A stretch of 64,000 nt of DNA from Diadema setosum (GCA_033980235.1 CM067065.1:10624373-10688372); one strand, 5' to 3'; counted from the stretch's first letter, positions 10,152 to 28,380 are shown. Notes: generated by a model from the sequence alone, not told the origin. Numbers and translations are program-made.

Positions 10152-10778
10152 TTATTTGGCACCCTTCTTGGCAGCAGGCTTCTTTGGTTTTGCCGCCTTG
10201 GATTTGGTCGTCGTCTTCTTCGCCACTTTCTTCGGGGTTGCCTTCTTGGATGGCTTCTTTGCTGCGGTCTTCTTCTTGGGCGTCTTCGTTTTCTCCGACT
10301 TGGTTGCTGTCTTCTTCGCCGGCTTCTTCTTTGTCGCCTTCTTCTTCTTCTCCTTCTTTTCTGCTGCAGCTTTGGCCTTCTTGGCGACCGCCTTCTCTTT
10401 CTTTGCGGCTGCCTTTGCCTTTGCCTTCTCGCGGTCAGCCTTGACCTTTGCCTTCTGCTTCTCTTTTCGTGCCTTCTCCGCCGCCTCTGCCTTTGCTGCC
10501 TTGACGTTCAGCTTGAAAGAGCCAGATGCCCCGACACCTTTCGTCTGAACCAGTGTCTCGTTGGCAACCCCTTTCCGCAGAGCTCGCTTGATGAAGATGG
10601 TCTGTCGGTCCATATCGCCTACTTTGTAGTTGGCTGCGATGTACTTCTTAATGGCCTGAAGCGATGATCCATTCCGCTCCTTCAGTGCGCCGATAGCAGC
10701 ATTGACCATCACCTGGGTCGGTGGATGCTCGGGCGCTTTCTTCTTGGTCGTCTTCTTTGCTGCTTCCGAAGCCGCCAT
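10152..10778 (-). CDS. H1: Linker histone H1, unit 2
   Basis: 208-aa H1 with Lys192, the majority form; H15 domain at about 19-92 and Lys/Ala/Pro tail ending [17 protein letters not shown] 10859-10865, cap-like motif 10831-10837, 3' signals 10086-10120. Confidence 0.98.
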   Translation of the reverse strand: MAASEAAKKTTKKKAPEHPPTQVMVNAAIGALKERNGSSLQAIKKYIAANYKVGDMDRQTIFIKRALRKGVANETLVQTKGVGASGSFKLNVKAAKAEAAEKARKEKQKAKVKADREKAKAKAAAKKEKAVAKKAKAAAEKKEKKKKATKKKPAKKTATKSEKTKTPKKKTAAKKPSKKATPKKVAKKTTTKSKAAKPKKPAAKKGAK

Positions 10779-11622
10779 CACGATAACAATCGATGCGATA
10801 CGTAGTGAGTCAGAGAGTAGTGGAACAAAACTAATGACTCGCAACCTTCGCACTGTCGTTTTATCAGCTCATTGCGTACCTCGAAGGAATCACCGGACAT
10901 CTCGGGCATGGCGTCGTGCAGACGCTCTGCCTAATGTGCTTCCACATCTGTTCTCTGTTTCATATTACTTGATTTACTTTTCTGCTCCATTTGTTTTATC
11001 CACGTGTTTCCCTAAGGCAGCTGTTTTATATTACAACATGCCGAAAACTGCAACAATCTTAGACAGCAAACGCACAAACACTAGAGCATTAATGCAATCA
11101 AACACACAAACTTCCTACATACATGTGGCTGTGCTGTTCTTATGTTGTCGATAAATTCCTCTTTTATTTCAATACCTTCTTTTTAACCTCATAACGGCCT
11201 CGCCTGACGATTTATCATCTGTGCATTTCATAAATTCATAAATTCTTCCGAAATTAACTTGGTACTTAATTCTTGCTTATTTTCATACTCTAGTCTATGC
11301 TTTTATGCTTTACTCCATATTCTCTCCTCATCTAATGGTATGCATTGCCACCTTATATATTTAGTCTTTAGTCTATGCTTATACCTTTGTCTATCTATTT
11401 TGTCTCCTTGCATTGTCACCTTATATATTTATCATTATATTTCTTCCTTTTTTATCACTATATTTCTTCCTTTCTCTTCATTTCCTATTTATGTGTGATT
11501 CAAGTAAGGATAATTAGAGAGAGAGAGAGAGAGAGAAAGGAAGAAAAAAAAAAGAAAAAAAAAAAACCAGATATAGCGGAAATCTCAACACAACACGAAA
11601 TAGCATGATGAATTGAATGTAT

Positions 11623-11657
11623 TCTTTCTGGAAAATGTGGTGGCCCTGATAAGGGCC
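11623..11657 (-). terminator. H2A mRNA 3' stem-loop and HDE, unit 2
   Basis: Stem-loop with TATC loop at 11642-11657 and CCAGAAAGA at 11623-11631. Confidence 0.95.
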
Positions 11658-11687
11658 GTTTGGTTGAAAAGAGCCGCCGTGAAGTGT

Positions 11688-12314
<627 letters not shown>

Positions 12315-12857
12315 TCAATGCAGCTAGTTGTATCGCGGCGGCTGTCCATATATTATATTTCACAATAAAGCAATTGTGAATACATACTTTCAGTTGAATC
12401 AGCATTCAGATCACGTCAACACATCGGTAAAAAGACTCCGAATTAACGTCACAATCTTTCATTTTTTTTTCCTTTTCTTGACCATATAGTTTTACTTTTT
12501 CTTACCCCCCTCCCTTTACTCCTTCTGTCTCCCTATCTATCCCTCTCCCCTCTCTCTCTCCCTCTCCCTCTCTATCAAGCACCTTACAGACCCCTTCTCG
12601 TCTCAATTACATATGAATTGATTTGCTAGGTACATAATCACCGTAGACTGCGTTTCATTTGAAAGGGGGGGGGGGGGCAGATATCCCTACTTTACGTGCA
12701 TTTCATTTATCTTTGTGGTTTTCTTGTTCTCATTTTTTTCATTTCCGTTCAACTACGTGTGCACTTTTAAATACATAAATATCTAACATCATCCAAGGCT
12801 CTACTTTTTAAAACTAAGAATAACAAACAGAATATTGTCCTGTATGAACCATGATAT

Positions 12858-12892
12858 TCTTTCTTGATAATGTGGTGGCTCTGAAAAGAGCC
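12858..12892 (-). terminator. H3 mRNA 3' stem-loop and HDE, unit 2
   Basis: Stem-loop with TTTC loop at 12877-12892 and CAAGAAAGA at 12858-12866. Confidence 0.96.
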
Positions 12893-12932
12893 GTTGTGTT
12901 GTGTGGTGCGACCACGGAGGACAGGCCTCTCT

Positions 12933-13568
<636 letters not shown>

Positions 13569-14108
13569 TCACGCCGCTCAACCTGTTCACGCCTTCCCGT
13601 AGATGGCGCCGTTGAGATACCAGCTCGCGAATTCAATGATTATTGCGGCGTATAATATACTGAAAACATCATTCCGAACGATTTTTTTCTGTATGCAGGC
13701 TGCTGTAACAGTGATATTATTACTATACGTGCATGATGGTATTTGGAATAGATTCATATAGCAACAGCTTGTTAAGAAGACGATTCTATAAAGCGGTGTG
13801 GTAATTTAATACACTCTTTAACCCGAAAGGGAAGAGCTGGCTGATTGGAAGTTAATCTATATTGTGCGGGTCTTAAACATTAATCTGTAATATGTTTGCA
13901 TAATTTTACCATGTTTCGATCAGGTGGTGCTGTCATTAAACTAATTAACGAATACATTAAGTGAACACGAGAAGCAAATATAAATAAGCATACAATGTGA
14001 AGTCACTATAAACAAGCGATGATTTGTATTTCTCTGGTGGGTAAAGTACTAGCTTTTCGATTCGTTATAATTAGGATATGATTAGGATTTCATACAACAG
14101 TGGGATAT

Positions 14109-14143
14109 TCTTTCTTGGTTATGTGGTGGCCCTGATAAGGGCC
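14109..14143 (-). terminator. H2B mRNA 3' stem-loop and HDE, unit 3
   Basis: Stem-loop with TATC loop at 14128-14143 and CAAGAAAGA at 14109-14117; the majority form with A in the link between them. Confidence 0.96.
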
Positions 14144-14170
14144 GTTTGAGATATAGACGACTGTGGACAT

Positions 14171-14545
14171 CTACTTGGATGTAGTGTACTTGGTGACAGC
14201 TTTAGTGCCCTCGCTGACGGCGTGCTTTGCCAGTTCTCCGGGGAGAAGGAGGCGCACTGCGGTCTGCACTTCACGGCTGCTGATGGTCGACTTCTTGTTG
14301 TACTGACCGAGACGTGCAGCTTCGGCGGCGATGCGTTCGAAAATGTCGTTGACGAAGCTGTTCATGATGGACATGGCGCGACTCGAAATTCCAGTATCTG
14401 GGTGGACTTGCTTCAGAACCTTGTAGATGTAGATACCGTAGCTCTCCTTCCTCTTCCTACGCCTCTTCTTGTCGGCATTGGGCCGGGGAGCCTTGGCAGC
14501 TTTCTTGGAACCCTTCTTGGCAACTTGTCCGGATGGAGGAGCCAT
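14171..14545 (-). CDS. H2B: Histone H2B, unit 3
   Basis: 124-aa H2B, identical protein to unit 2. TATA 14629-14635, GGATCC 14646-14651, octamer 14665-14672; the GC-rich block further up is altered in this unit. 3' signals 14109-14143. Confidence 0.99.
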   Translation of the reverse strand: MAPPSGQVAKKGSKKAAKAPRPNADKKRRRKRKESYGIYIYKVLKQVHPDTGISSRAMSIMNSFVNDIFERIAAEAARLGQYNKKSTISSREVQTAVRLLLPGELAKHAVSEGTKAVTKYTTSK

Positions 14546-16095
14546 TGTGAGCGTTGACTAGACTAGGCGGATGCGAATTCGATGCAGCTTTGAAAGAGAA
14601 ATGTTATGGTCAGCTGCCCCCTTTCCTCTTTTATACGCGTTCGGAGGATCCGCTCGCACAGTTCATGCAAATTAGATGAGGATTAGCAGAAGCATCGATT
14701 CAGGCGGGCGTGACGGCCCCGCCTGCCGGCCGGCCGGCCCCGGTGGTGAATAACGGTTTCTGCCACCAGATGGCAGTAGACAGATTTTTGTCAAATTTTT
14801 ACCCTAATTTGTTCTTGAATTGCGTGTAAAAATGAAAAACGTGAATAATATTCTCTGCAAATATTCAATCATCATTTACTTTTCTTTTCTTTTCTCTTTG
14901 TAATCAAACTAGATCTAGAAAATCTCATGTAACTATATATATATTCTGTTTCGTATCTCGCTAAAAAGCTGCTAACTTCCCTTATTCCTTTTGATTGCGT
15001 GTTAAGCTTACACATGTTATCTACCTTCGTCGCCGCTTGCTGACACGCTGAAGCTGAAATCTATTTGTAAATATTTATTTTGCGTTAGAAAAAAAAAAAA
15101 CACCTTCTTGCATTCATATTTTGCTGATACTCTGTTTTTTTTTTTTTTTACCTATTTGATTGCTTTGCTTGTTTCCCACTGCACAATACCAAAAGCCAAT
15201 GTCAGACAGCAAGATATTGTCCAGACTTACCCACATTTTGTATTGAGGGTATTGAATCTGCGTAAAATTGGCTATATGCCAAATAGTGTATAGAATCTAT
15301 CCTCTTTAGTGAGTTTAACTCAATACCAGGTGAAGCCAAACAATCTACTTGATTCATAATACAATGTAGTCAATAATTAGCAGGGTTTGTTTGTTTGTTT
15401 GTGTGTTTTTTTTTTTTTTTTTTGGTGTGTGTGTGCGCGCGCGTGTCTTTTTTATCTTCATTTTCTTTTATTTTTTTTTTATTTATTTATTTATTTTTTT
15501 TATTTTTTGGCTGAATGATACTGTCTTGGTAGTATCTCCAAATTCCAGTCCATGTCCAGGCGTGGGGCGGCATGTGCATTGTGAGCTTCACAACTCTTAA
15601 TGAAATATTTATGAGCAAAGGCAACAACTTCACCAAAGAAATGTGTAATGTTGTTGCTTTATACAACCCGCCCACTATGGGAGCAACAACTTTACCAAAA
15701 AGGCAACAACTTTACCAAAAAGGCAACAACTTTACACATAAAGCAACAACTTTACAATTGTATGACAACAACTTTACAATTGTATGACAACAACTTTACT
15801 TATGAAAATAACGTATCTCTCTTTCTCTCTCTCTCTCTCTCTCACTCTCTATCTATTTGCAACTGGGGGCTGTGATCAGCGAATGGATGCAATAATTATT
15901 CTATTACCTTCAATTACAACCGGTAAACTCTGTAAAGCGTGTAATGAGGGCGTTTTAAGAGCATTGCCACGAAACAGAAATCTGATGTACGAACAGTGTG
16001 GTTACATATATATATTGCGCATTGATTTAAACGTGCTACTTATGATGACGTTCCGTAATAAAGAAAAGGAAAGAAATGTGTTTCATTAAGTGTAT

Positions 16096-16130
16096 TCTTT
16101 CTTGATAATGTGGTGGCTCTGAAAAGAGCC
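16096..16130 (-). terminator. H4 mRNA 3' stem-loop and HDE, unit 3
   Basis: Stem-loop with TTTC loop at 16115-16130 and CAAGAAAGA at 16096-16104. Confidence 0.96.
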
Positions 16131-16161
16131 GTTGTTTTGTGGTGCAGGAGGCCGTTAAATT

Positions 16162-16551
<390 letters not shown>

Positions 16552-17189
16552 TTAAGTAACCGCTTTGCGGACATGGAGGGCGACGCCCCATTCTCCTACT
16601 GTCCGCCGCGGCCAGCCCACGATCCGCCTGCGCGAGATCCGGCTGGATCGAGTGCGCCACCTCACGGCCGTCCGTTGCGTTGACCATACCAGCACCGCGA
16701 GTCGGACGGGCACTGTGTCACATCACATACATTACTCTGTCGCACATTACCTAAGGAAATGAACAAATAAAATACACATATTATGATAATATTGACAGCA
16801 TAAAGCTACATAGATATGGAGTGGTAGATATATACATATACATATACATATACATATATACACACACTCACGCTCACATAATTTCGAGCTTGAAACGATT
16901 TTTCAGAGTAAAACGAAAACCATCACCCTCCCCCCGCTCGCATTCTGTTTAGCCTATTTTCGCTAGCTCTCACAGAATTGTTTGCTCTTGAGTAACACAT
17001 AAAACTTCTCCATTCATCTACCATTTCTCTCCTTTTCAACATAAATTCACCAATATAGAATAATTTCTGTTTTTTCTTTTAACTATTCCTTTCTATTTCC
17101 CCGTTTCGTGTATTTCCTTCTTTTTTTTTTCTTCTTCTTTCTTTTCTCAGTGCATCTTTCCCTCGACTAGTTGATACTGCAACAATTAT

Positions 17190-17224
17190 TCTTTCTTGGG
17201 TTTGTGGTGGCTCTTAAAAGAGCC
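17190..17224 (-). terminator. H1 mRNA 3' stem-loop and HDE, unit 3
   Basis: Stem-loop with TTTA loop at 17209-17224 and CAAGAAAGA at 17190-17198. Confidence 0.96.
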
Positions 17225-17255
17225 GTTTGATTTTTGGTGTGAGGTGCAAATAAAC

Positions 17256-17882
17256 TTATTTGGCACCCTTCTTGGCAGCAGGCTTCTTTGGTTTTGCCGC
17301 CTTGGATTTGGTCGTCGTCTTCTTCGCCACTTTCTTCGGGGTTGCCTTCTTGGATGGCTTCTTTGCTGCGGTCTTCTTCTTGGGCGTCTTCGTTTTCTCC
17401 GACTTGGTTGCTGTCTTCTTCGCCGGCTTCTTCTTTGTCGCCTTCTTCTTCTTCTCCTTCTTTTCTGCTGCAGCTTTGGCCTTCTTGGCGACCGCCTTCT
17501 CTTTCTTTGCGGCTGCCTTTGCCTTTGCCTTCTCGCGGTCAGCCTTGACCTTTGCCTTCTGCTTCTCTTTTCGTGCCTTCTCCGCCGCCTCTGCCTTTGC
17601 TGCCTTGACGTTCAGCTTGAAAGAGCCAGATGCCCCGACACCTTTCGTCTGAACCAGTGTCTCGTTGGCAACCCCTTTCCGCAGAGCTCGCTTGATGAAG
17701 ATGGTCTGTCGGTCCATATCGCCTACTTTGTAGTTGGCTGCGATGTACTTCTTAATGGCCTGAAGCGATGATCCATTCCGCTCCTTCAGTGCGCCGATAG
17801 CAGCATTGACCATCACCTGGGTCGGTGGATGCTCGGGCGCTTTCTTCTTGGTCGTCTTCTTTGCTGCTTCCGAAGCCGCCAT
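17256..17882 (-). CDS. H1: Linker histone H1, unit 3
   Basis: 208-aa H1, Lys192 form, identical to unit 2. GATAAAA 17963-17969, cap-like 17935-17941, 3' signals 17190-17224. Confidence 0.98.
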   Translation of the reverse strand: MAASEAAKKTTKKKAPEHPPTQVMVNAAIGALKERNGSSLQAIKKYIAANYKVGDMDRQTIFIKRALRKGVANETLVQTKGVGASGSFKLNVKAAKAEAAEKARKEKQKAKVKADREKAKAKAAAKKEKAVAKKAKAAAEKKEKKKKATKKKPAKKTATKSEKTKTPKKKTAAKKPSKKATPKKVAKKTTTKSKAAKPKKPAAKKGAK

Positions 17883-18725
17883 CACGATAACAATCGATGC
17901 GATACGTAGTGAGTCAGAGAGTAGTGGAACAAAACTAATGACTCGCAACCTTCGCACTGTCGTTTTATCAGCTCATTGCGTACCTCGAAGGAATCACCGG
18001 ACATCTCGGGCATGGCGTCGTGCAGACGCTCTGCCTAATGTGCTTCCACATCTGTTCTCTGTTTCATATTACTTGATTTACTTTTCTGCTCCATTTGTTT
18101 TATCCACGTGTTTCCCTAAGGCAGCTGTTTTATATTACAACATGCCGAAAACTGCAACAATCTTAGACAGCAAACGCACAAACACTAGAGCATTAATGCA
18201 ATCAAACACACAAACTTCCTACATACATGTGGCTGTGCTGTTCTTATGTTGTCGATAAATTCCTCTTTTATTTCAATACCTTCTTTTTAACCTCATAACG
18301 GCCTCGCCTGACGATTTATCATCTGTGCATTTCATAAATTCATAAATTCTTCCGAAATTAACTTGGTACTTAATTCTTGCTTATTTTCATACTCTAGTCT
18401 ATGCTTTTATGCTTTACTCCATATTCTCTCCTCATCTAATGGTATGCATTGCCACCTTATATATTTAGTCTTTAGTCTATGCTTATACCTTTGTCTATCT
18501 ATTTTGTCTCCTTGCATTGTCACCTTATATATTTATCATTATATTTCTTCCTTTTTTATCACTATATTTCTTCCTTTCTCTTCATTTCCTATTTATGTGT
18601 GATTCAAGTAAGGATAATTAGAGAGAGAGAGAGAGAGAGAAAGGAAGAAAAAAAAAAGAAAAAAAAAAACCAGATATAGCGGAAATCTCAACACAACACG
18701 AAATAGCATGATGAATTGAATGTAT

Positions 18726-18760
18726 TCTTTCTGGAAAATGTGGTGGCCCTGATAAGGGCC
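18726..18760 (-). terminator. H2A mRNA 3' stem-loop and HDE, unit 3
   Basis: Stem-loop with TATC loop at 18745-18760 and CCAGAAAGA at 18726-18734. Confidence 0.95.
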
Positions 18761-18790
18761 GTTTGGTTGAAAAGAGCCGCCGTGAAGTGT

Positions 18791-19417
<627 letters not shown>

Positions 19418-19958
19418 TCAATGCAGCTAGTTGTATCGCGGCGGCTGTCCATATATTATATTTCACAATAAAGCAATTGTGAATACATACTTTCAGTTGA
19501 ATCAGCATTCAGATCACGTCAACACATCGGTAAAAAGACTCCGAATTAACGTCACAATCTTTCATTTTTTTTTCCTTTTCTTGACCATATAGTTTTACTT
19601 TTTCTTACCCCCCTCCCTTTACTCCTTCTGTCTCCCTATCTATCCCTCTCCCCTCTCTCTCTCCCTCTCCCTCTCTATCAAGCACCTTACAGACCCCTTC
19701 TCGTCTCAATTACATATGAATTGATTTGCTAGGTACATAATCACCGTAGACTGCGTTTCATTTGAAAGGGGGGGGGGGGCAGATATCCCTACTTTACGTG
19801 CATTTCATTTATCTTTGTGGTTTTCTTGTTCTCATTTTTTCATTTCCGTTCAACTACGTGTGCACTTTTAAATACATAAATATCTAACATCATCCAAGGC
19901 TCTACTTTTTAAAACTAAGAATAACAAACAGAATATTGTCCTGTATGAACCATGATAT

Positions 19959-19993
19959 TCTTTCTTGATAATGTGGTGGCTCTGAAAAGAGCC
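19959..19993 (-). terminator. H3 mRNA 3' stem-loop and HDE, unit 3
   Basis: Stem-loop with TTTC loop at 19978-19993 and CAAGAAAGA at 19959-19967. Confidence 0.96.
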
Positions 19994-20033
19994 GTTGTGT
20001 TGTGTGGTGCGACCACGGAGGACAGGCCTCTCT

Positions 20034-20669
<636 letters not shown>

Positions 20670-21209
20670 TCACGCCGCTCAACCTGTTCACGCCTTCCCG
20701 TAGATGGCGCCGTTGAGATACCAGCTCGCGAATTCAATGATTATTGCGGCGTATAATATACTGAAAACATCATTCCGAACGATTTTTTTCTGTATGCAGG
20801 CTGCTGTAACAGTGATATTATTACTATACGTGCATGATGGTATTTGGAATAGATTCATATAGCAACAGCTCGTTAAGAAGACGATTCTATAAAGCGGTGT
20901 GGTAATTTAATACACTCTTTAACCCGAAAGGGAAGAGCTGGCTGATTGGAAGTTAATCTATATTGTGCGGGTCTTAAACATTAATCTGTAATATGTTTGC
21001 ATAATTTTACCATGTTTCGATCAGGTGGTGCTGTCATTAAACTAATTAACGAATACATTAAGTGAACACGAGAAGCAAATATAAATAAGCATACAATGTG
21101 AAGTCACTATAAACAAGCGATGATTTGTATTTCTCTGGTGGGTAAAGTACTAGCTTTTCGATTCGTTATAATTAGGATATGATTAGGATTTCATACAACA
21201 GTGGGATAT

Positions 21210-21244
21210 TCTTTCTTGGTTATGTGGTGGCCCTGATAAGGGCC
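21210..21244 (-). terminator. H2B mRNA 3' stem-loop and HDE, unit 4
   Basis: Stem-loop with TATC loop at 21229-21244 and CAAGAAAGA at 21210-21218. Confidence 0.96.
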
Positions 21245-21271
21245 GTTTGAGATATAGACGACTGTGGACAT

Positions 21272-21646
21272 CTACTTGGATGTAGTGTACTTGGTGACAG
21301 CTTTAGTGCCCTCGCTGACGGCGTGCTTTGCCAGTTCTCCGGGGAGAAGGAGGCGCACTGCGGTCTGCACTTCACGGCTGCTGATGGTCGACTTCTTGTT
21401 GTACTGACCGAGACGTGCAGCTTCGGCGGCGATGCGTTCGAAAATGTCGTTGACGAAGCTGTTCATGATGGACATGGCGCGACTCGAAATTCCAGTATCT
21501 GGGTGGACTTGCTTCAGAACCTTGTAGATGTAGATACCGTAGCTCTCCTTCCTCTTCCTACGCCTCTTCTTGTCGGCATTGGGCCGGGGAGCCTTGGCAG
21601 CTTTCTTGGAACCCTTCTTGGCAACTTGTCCGGATGGAGGAGCCAT
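21272..21646 (-). CDS. H2B: Histone H2B, unit 4
   Basis: 124-aa H2B, identical protein to unit 2. TATA 21730-21736, GGATCC 21747-21752, octamer 21766-21773; 3' signals 21210-21244. Confidence 0.99.
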   Translation of the reverse strand: MAPPSGQVAKKGSKKAAKAPRPNADKKRRRKRKESYGIYIYKVLKQVHPDTGISSRAMSIMNSFVNDIFERIAAEAARLGQYNKKSTISSREVQTAVRLLLPGELAKHAVSEGTKAVTKYTTSK

Positions 21647-23198
21647 TGTGAGCGTTGACTAGACTAGGCGGATGCGAATTCGATGCAGCTTTGAAAGAGA
21701 AATGTTATGGTCAGCTGCCCCCTTTCCTCTTTTATACGCGTTCGGAGGATCCGCTCGCACAGTTCATGCAAATTAGATGAGGATTAGCAGAAGCATCGAT
21801 TCAGGCGGGCGTGACGGCCCCGCCTGCCGGCCGGCCGGCCGCGGTGGTGGAATAACGGTTTCTGCCACCAGATGGCAGTAGACAGATTTTTGTCAAATTT
21901 TTACCCTAATTTGTTCTTGAATTGCGTGTAAAAATGAAAAACGTGAATAATATTCTCTGCAAATATTCAATCATCATTTACTTTTCTTTTCTTTTCTCTT
22001 TGTAATCAAACTAGATCTAGAAAATCTCATGTAACTATATATATATTCTGTTTCGTATCTCGCTAAAAAGCTGCTAACTTCCCTTATTCCTTTTGATTGC
22101 GTGTTAAGCTTACACATGTTATCTACCTTCGTCGCCGCTTGCTGACACGCTGAAGCTGAAATCTATTTGTAAATATTTATTTTGCGTTAGAAAAAAAAAA
22201 AACACCTTCTTGCATTCATATTTTGCTGATACTCTGTTTTTTTTTTTTTTTACCTATTTGATTGCTTTGCTTGTTTCCCACTGCACAATACCAAAAGCCA
22301 ATGTCAGACAGCAAGATATTGTCCAGACTTACCCACATTTTGTATTGAGGGTATTGAATCTGCGTAAAATTGGCTATATGCCAAATAGTGTATAGAATCT
22401 ATCCTCTTTAGTGAGTTTAACTCAATACCAGGTGAAGCCAAACAATCTACTTGATTCATAATACAATGTAGTCAATAATTAGCAGGGTTTGTTTGTTTGT
22501 TTGTGTGTTTTTTTTTTTTTTTTTTTGGTGTGTGTGTGCGCGCGCGTGTCTTTTTTATCTTCATTTTCTTTTATTTTTTTTTTATTTATTTATTTATTTT
22601 TTTTATTTTTTGGCTGAATGATACTGTCTTGGTAGTATCTCCAAATTCCAGTCCATGTCCAGGCGTGGGGCGGCATGTGCATTGTGAGCTTCACAACTCT
22701 TAATGAAATATTTATGAGCAAAGGCAACAACTTCACCAAAGAAATGTGTAATGTTGTTGCTTTATACAACCCGCCCACTATGGGAGCAACAACTTTACCA
22801 AAAAGGCAACAACTTTACCAAAAAGGCAACAACTTTACACATAAAGCAACAACTTTACAATTGTATGACAACAACTTTACAATTGTATGACAACAACTTT
22901 ACTTATGAAAATAACGTATCTCTCTTTCTCTCTCTCTCTCTCTCTCACTCTCTATCTATTTGCAACTGGGGGCTGTGATCAGCGAATGGATGCAATAATT
23001 ATTCTATTACCTTCAATTACAACCGGTAAACTCTGTAAAGCGTGTAATGAGGGCGTTTTAAGAGCATTGCCACGAAACAGAAATCTGATGTACGAACAGT
23101 GTGGTTACATATATATATTGCGCATTGATTTAAACGTGCTACTTATGATGACGTTCCGTAATAAAGAAAAGGAAAGAAATGTGTTTCATTAAGTGTAT

Positions 23199-23233
23199 TC
23201 TTTCTTGATAATGTGGTGGCTCTGAAAAGAGCC
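23199..23233 (-). terminator. H4 mRNA 3' stem-loop and HDE, unit 4
   Basis: Stem-loop with TTTC loop at 23218-23233 and CAAGAAAGA at 23199-23207. Confidence 0.96.
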
Positions 23234-23264
23234 GTTGTTTTGTGGTGCAGGAGGCCGTTAAATT

Positions 23265-23654
<390 letters not shown>

Positions 23655-24292
23655 TTAAGTAACCGCTTTGCGGACATGGAGGGCGACGCCCCATTCTCCT
23701 ACTGTCCGCCGCGGCCAGCCCACGATCCGCCTGCGCGAGATCCGGCTGGATCGAGTGCGCCACCTCACGGCCGTCCGTTGCGTTGACCATACCAGCACCG
23801 CGAGTCGGACGGGCACTGTGTCACATCACATACATTACTCTGTCGCACATTACCTAAGGAAATGAACAAATAAAATACACATATTATGATAATATTGACA
23901 GCATAAAGCTACATAGATATGGAGTGGTAGATATATACATATACATATACATATACATATATACACACACTCACGCTCACATAATTTCGAGCTTGAAACG
24001 ATTTTTCAGAGTAAAACGAAAACCATCACCCTCCCCCCGCTCGCATTCTGTTTAGCCTATTTTCGCTAGCTCTCACAGAATTGTTTGCTCTTGAGTAACA
24101 CATAAAACTTCTCCATTCATCTACCATTTCTCTCCTTTTCAACATAAATTCACCAATATAGAATAATTTCTGTTTTTTCTTTTAACTATTCCTTTCTATT
24201 TCCCCGTTTCGTGTATTTCCTTCTTTTTTTTTTCTTCTTCTTTCTTTTCTCAGTGCATCTTTCCCTCGACTAGTTGATACTGCAACAATTAT

Positions 24293-24327
24293 TCTTTCTT
24301 GGGTTTGTGGTGGCTCTTAAAAGAGCC
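24293..24327 (-). terminator. H1 mRNA 3' stem-loop and HDE, unit 4
   Basis: Stem-loop with TTTA loop at 24312-24327 and CAAGAAAGA at 24293-24301. Confidence 0.96.
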
Positions 24328-24358
24328 GTTTGATTTTTGGTGTGAGGTGCAAATAAAC

Positions 24359-24985
24359 TTATTTGGCACCCTTCTTGGCAGCAGGCTTCTTTGGTTTTGC
24401 CGCCTTGGATTTGGTCGTCGTCTTCTTCGCCACTTTCTTCGGGGTTGCCTTCTTGGATGGCTTCTTTGCTGCGGTCTTCTTCTTGGGCGTCTTCGTTTTC
24501 TCCGACTTGGTTGCTGTCTTCTTCGCCGGCTTCTTCTTTGTCGCCTTCTTCTTCTTCTCCTTCTTTTCTGCTGCAGCTTTGGCCTTCTTGGCGACCGCCT
24601 TCTCTTTCTTTGCGGCTGCCTTTGCCTTTGCCTTCTCGCGGTCAGCCTTGACCTTTGCCTTCTGCTTCTCTTTTCGTGCCTTCTCCGCCGCCTCTGCCTT
24701 TGCTGCCTTGACGTTCAGCTTGAAAGAGCCAGATGCCCCGACACCTTTCGTCTGAACCAGTGTCTCGTTGGCAACCCCTTTCCGCAGAGCTCGCTTGATG
24801 AAGATGGTCTGTCGGTCCATATCGCCTACTTTGTAGTTGGCTGCGATGTACTTCTTAATGGCCTGAAGCGATGATCCATTCCGCTCCTTCAGTGCGCCGA
24901 TAGCAGCATTGACCATCACCTGGGTCGGTGGATGCTCGGGCGCTTTCTTCTTGGTCGTCTTCTTTGCTGCTTCCGAAGCCGCCAT
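24359..24985 (-). CDS. H1: Linker histone H1, unit 4
   Basis: 208-aa H1, Lys192 form, identical to unit 2. GATAAAA 25066-25072, cap-like 25038-25044, 3' signals 24293-24327. Confidence 0.98.
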   Translation of the reverse strand: MAASEAAKKTTKKKAPEHPPTQVMVNAAIGALKERNGSSLQAIKKYIAANYKVGDMDRQTIFIKRALRKGVANETLVQTKGVGASGSFKLNVKAAKAEAAEKARKEKQKAKVKADREKAKAKAAAKKEKAVAKKAKAAAEKKEKKKKATKKKPAKKTATKSEKTKTPKKKTAAKKPSKKATPKKVAKKTTTKSKAAKPKKPAAKKGAK

Positions 24986-25827
24986 CACGATAACAATCGA
25001 TGCGATACGTAGTGAGTCAGAGAGTAGTGGAACAAAACTAATGACTCGCAACCTTCGCACTGTCGTTTTATCAGCTCATTGCGTACCTCGAAGGAATCAC
25101 CGGACATCTCGGGCATGGCGTCGTGCAGACGCTCTGCCTAATGTGCTTCCACATCTGTTCTCTGTTTCATATTACTTGATTTACTTTTCTGCTCCATTTG
25201 TTTTATCCACGTGTTTCCCTAAGGCAGCTGTTTTATATTACAACATGCCGAAAACTGCAACAATCTTAGACAGCAAACGCACAAACACTAGAGCATTAAT
25301 GCAATCAAACACACAAACTTCCTACATACATGTGGCTGTGCTGTTCTTATGTTGTCGATAAATTCCTCTTTTATTTCAATACCTTCTTTTTAACCTCATA
25401 ACGGCCTCGCCTGACGATTTATCATCTGTGCATTTCATAAATTCATAAATTCTTCCGAAATTAACTTGGTACTTAATTCTTGCTTATTTTCATACTCTAG
25501 TCTATGCTTTTATGCTTTACTCCATATTCTCTCCTCATCTAATGGTATGCATTGCCACCTTATATATTTAGTCTTTAGTCTATGCTTATACCTTTGTCTA
25601 TCTATTTTGTCTCCTTGCATTGTCACCTTATATATTTATCATTATATTTCTTCCTTTTTTATCACTATATTTCTTCCTTTCTCTTCATTTCCTATTTATG
25701 TGTGATTCAAGTAAGGATAATTAGAGAGAGAGAGAGAGAGAGAAAGGAAGAAAAAAAAAAAGAAAAAAAAACCAGATATAGCGGAAATCTCAACACAACA
25801 CGAAATAGCATGATGAATTGAATGTAT

Positions 25828-25862
25828 TCTTTCTGGAAAATGTGGTGGCCCTGATAAGGGCC
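25828..25862 (-). terminator. H2A mRNA 3' stem-loop and HDE, unit 4
   Basis: Stem-loop with TATC loop at 25847-25862 and CCAGAAAGA at 25828-25836. Confidence 0.95.
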
Positions 25863-25892
25863 GTTTGGTTGAAAAGAGCCGCCGTGAAGTGT

Positions 25893-26519
<627 letters not shown>

Positions 26520-27063
26520 TCAATGCAGCTAGTTGTATCGCGGCGGCTGTCCATATATTATATTTCACAATAAAGCAATTGTGAATACATACTTTCAGTT
26601 GAATCAGCATTCAGATCACGTCAACACATCGGTAAAAAGACTCCGAATTAACGTCACAATCTTTCATTTTTTTTTCCTTTTCTTGACCATATAGTTTTAC
26701 TTTTTCTTACCCCCCTCCCTTTACTCCTTCTGTCTCCCTATCTATCCCTCTCCCCTCTCTCTCTCCCTCTCCCTCTCTATCAAGCACCTTACAGACCCCT
26801 TCTCGTCTCAATTACATATGAATTGATTTGCTAGGTACATAATCACCGTAGACTGCGTTTCATTTGAATGGGGGGGGGGGGGGGCAGATATCCCTACTTT
26901 ACGTGCATTTCATTTATCTTTGTGGTTTTCTTGTTCTCATTTTTTCATTTCCGTTCAACTACGTGTGCACTTTTAAATACATAAATATCTAACATCATCC
27001 AAGGCTCTACTTTTTAAAACTAAGAATAACAAACAGAATATTGTCCTGTATGAACCATGATAT

Positions 27064-27098
27064 TCTTTCTTGATAATGTGGTGGCTCTGAAAAGAGCC
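27064..27098 (-). terminator. H3 mRNA 3' stem-loop and HDE, unit 4
   Basis: Stem-loop with TTTC loop at 27083-27098 and CAAGAAAGA at 27064-27072. Confidence 0.96.
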
Positions 27099-27138
27099 GT
27101 TGTGTTGTGTGGTGCGACCACGGAGGACAGGCCTCTCT

Positions 27139-27774
<636 letters not shown>

Positions 27775-28318
27775 TCACGCCGCTCAACCTGTTCACGCCT
27801 TCCCGTAGATGGCGCCGTTGAGATACCAGCTCGCGAATTCAATGATTATTGCGGCGTATAATATACTGAAAACATCATTCCGAACGATTTTTTTCTGTAT
27901 GCAGGCTGCTGTAACAGTGATATTATTACTATACGTGCATGATGGTATTTGGAATAGATTCATATAGCAACAGCTCGTTAAGAAGACGATTCTATAAAGC
28001 GGTGTGGTAATTTAATACACTCTTTAACCCGAAAGGGAAGAGCTGGCTGATTGGAAGTTAATCTATATTGTGCGGGTCTTAAACATTAATCTGTAATATG
28101 TTTGCATAATTTTACCATGTTTCGATCAGGTGGTGCTGTCATTAAACTAATTAACGAATACATTAAGTGAACACGAGAAGCAAATATAAATAAGCATACA
28201 ATGTGAAGTCACTATAAACAAGCGAGCGATGATTTGTATTTCTCTGGTGGGTAAAGTACTAGCTTTTCGATTCGTTATAATTAGGATATGATTAGGATTT
28301 CATACAACAGTGGGATAT

Positions 28319-28353
28319 TCTTTCTTGGTTATGTGGTGGCCCTGATAAGGGCC
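28319..28353 (-). terminator. H2B mRNA 3' stem-loop and HDE, unit 5
   Basis: Stem-loop with TATC loop at 28338-28353 and CAAGAAAGA at 28319-28327. Confidence 0.96.
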
Positions 28354-28380
28354 GTTTGAGATATAGACGACTGTGGACAT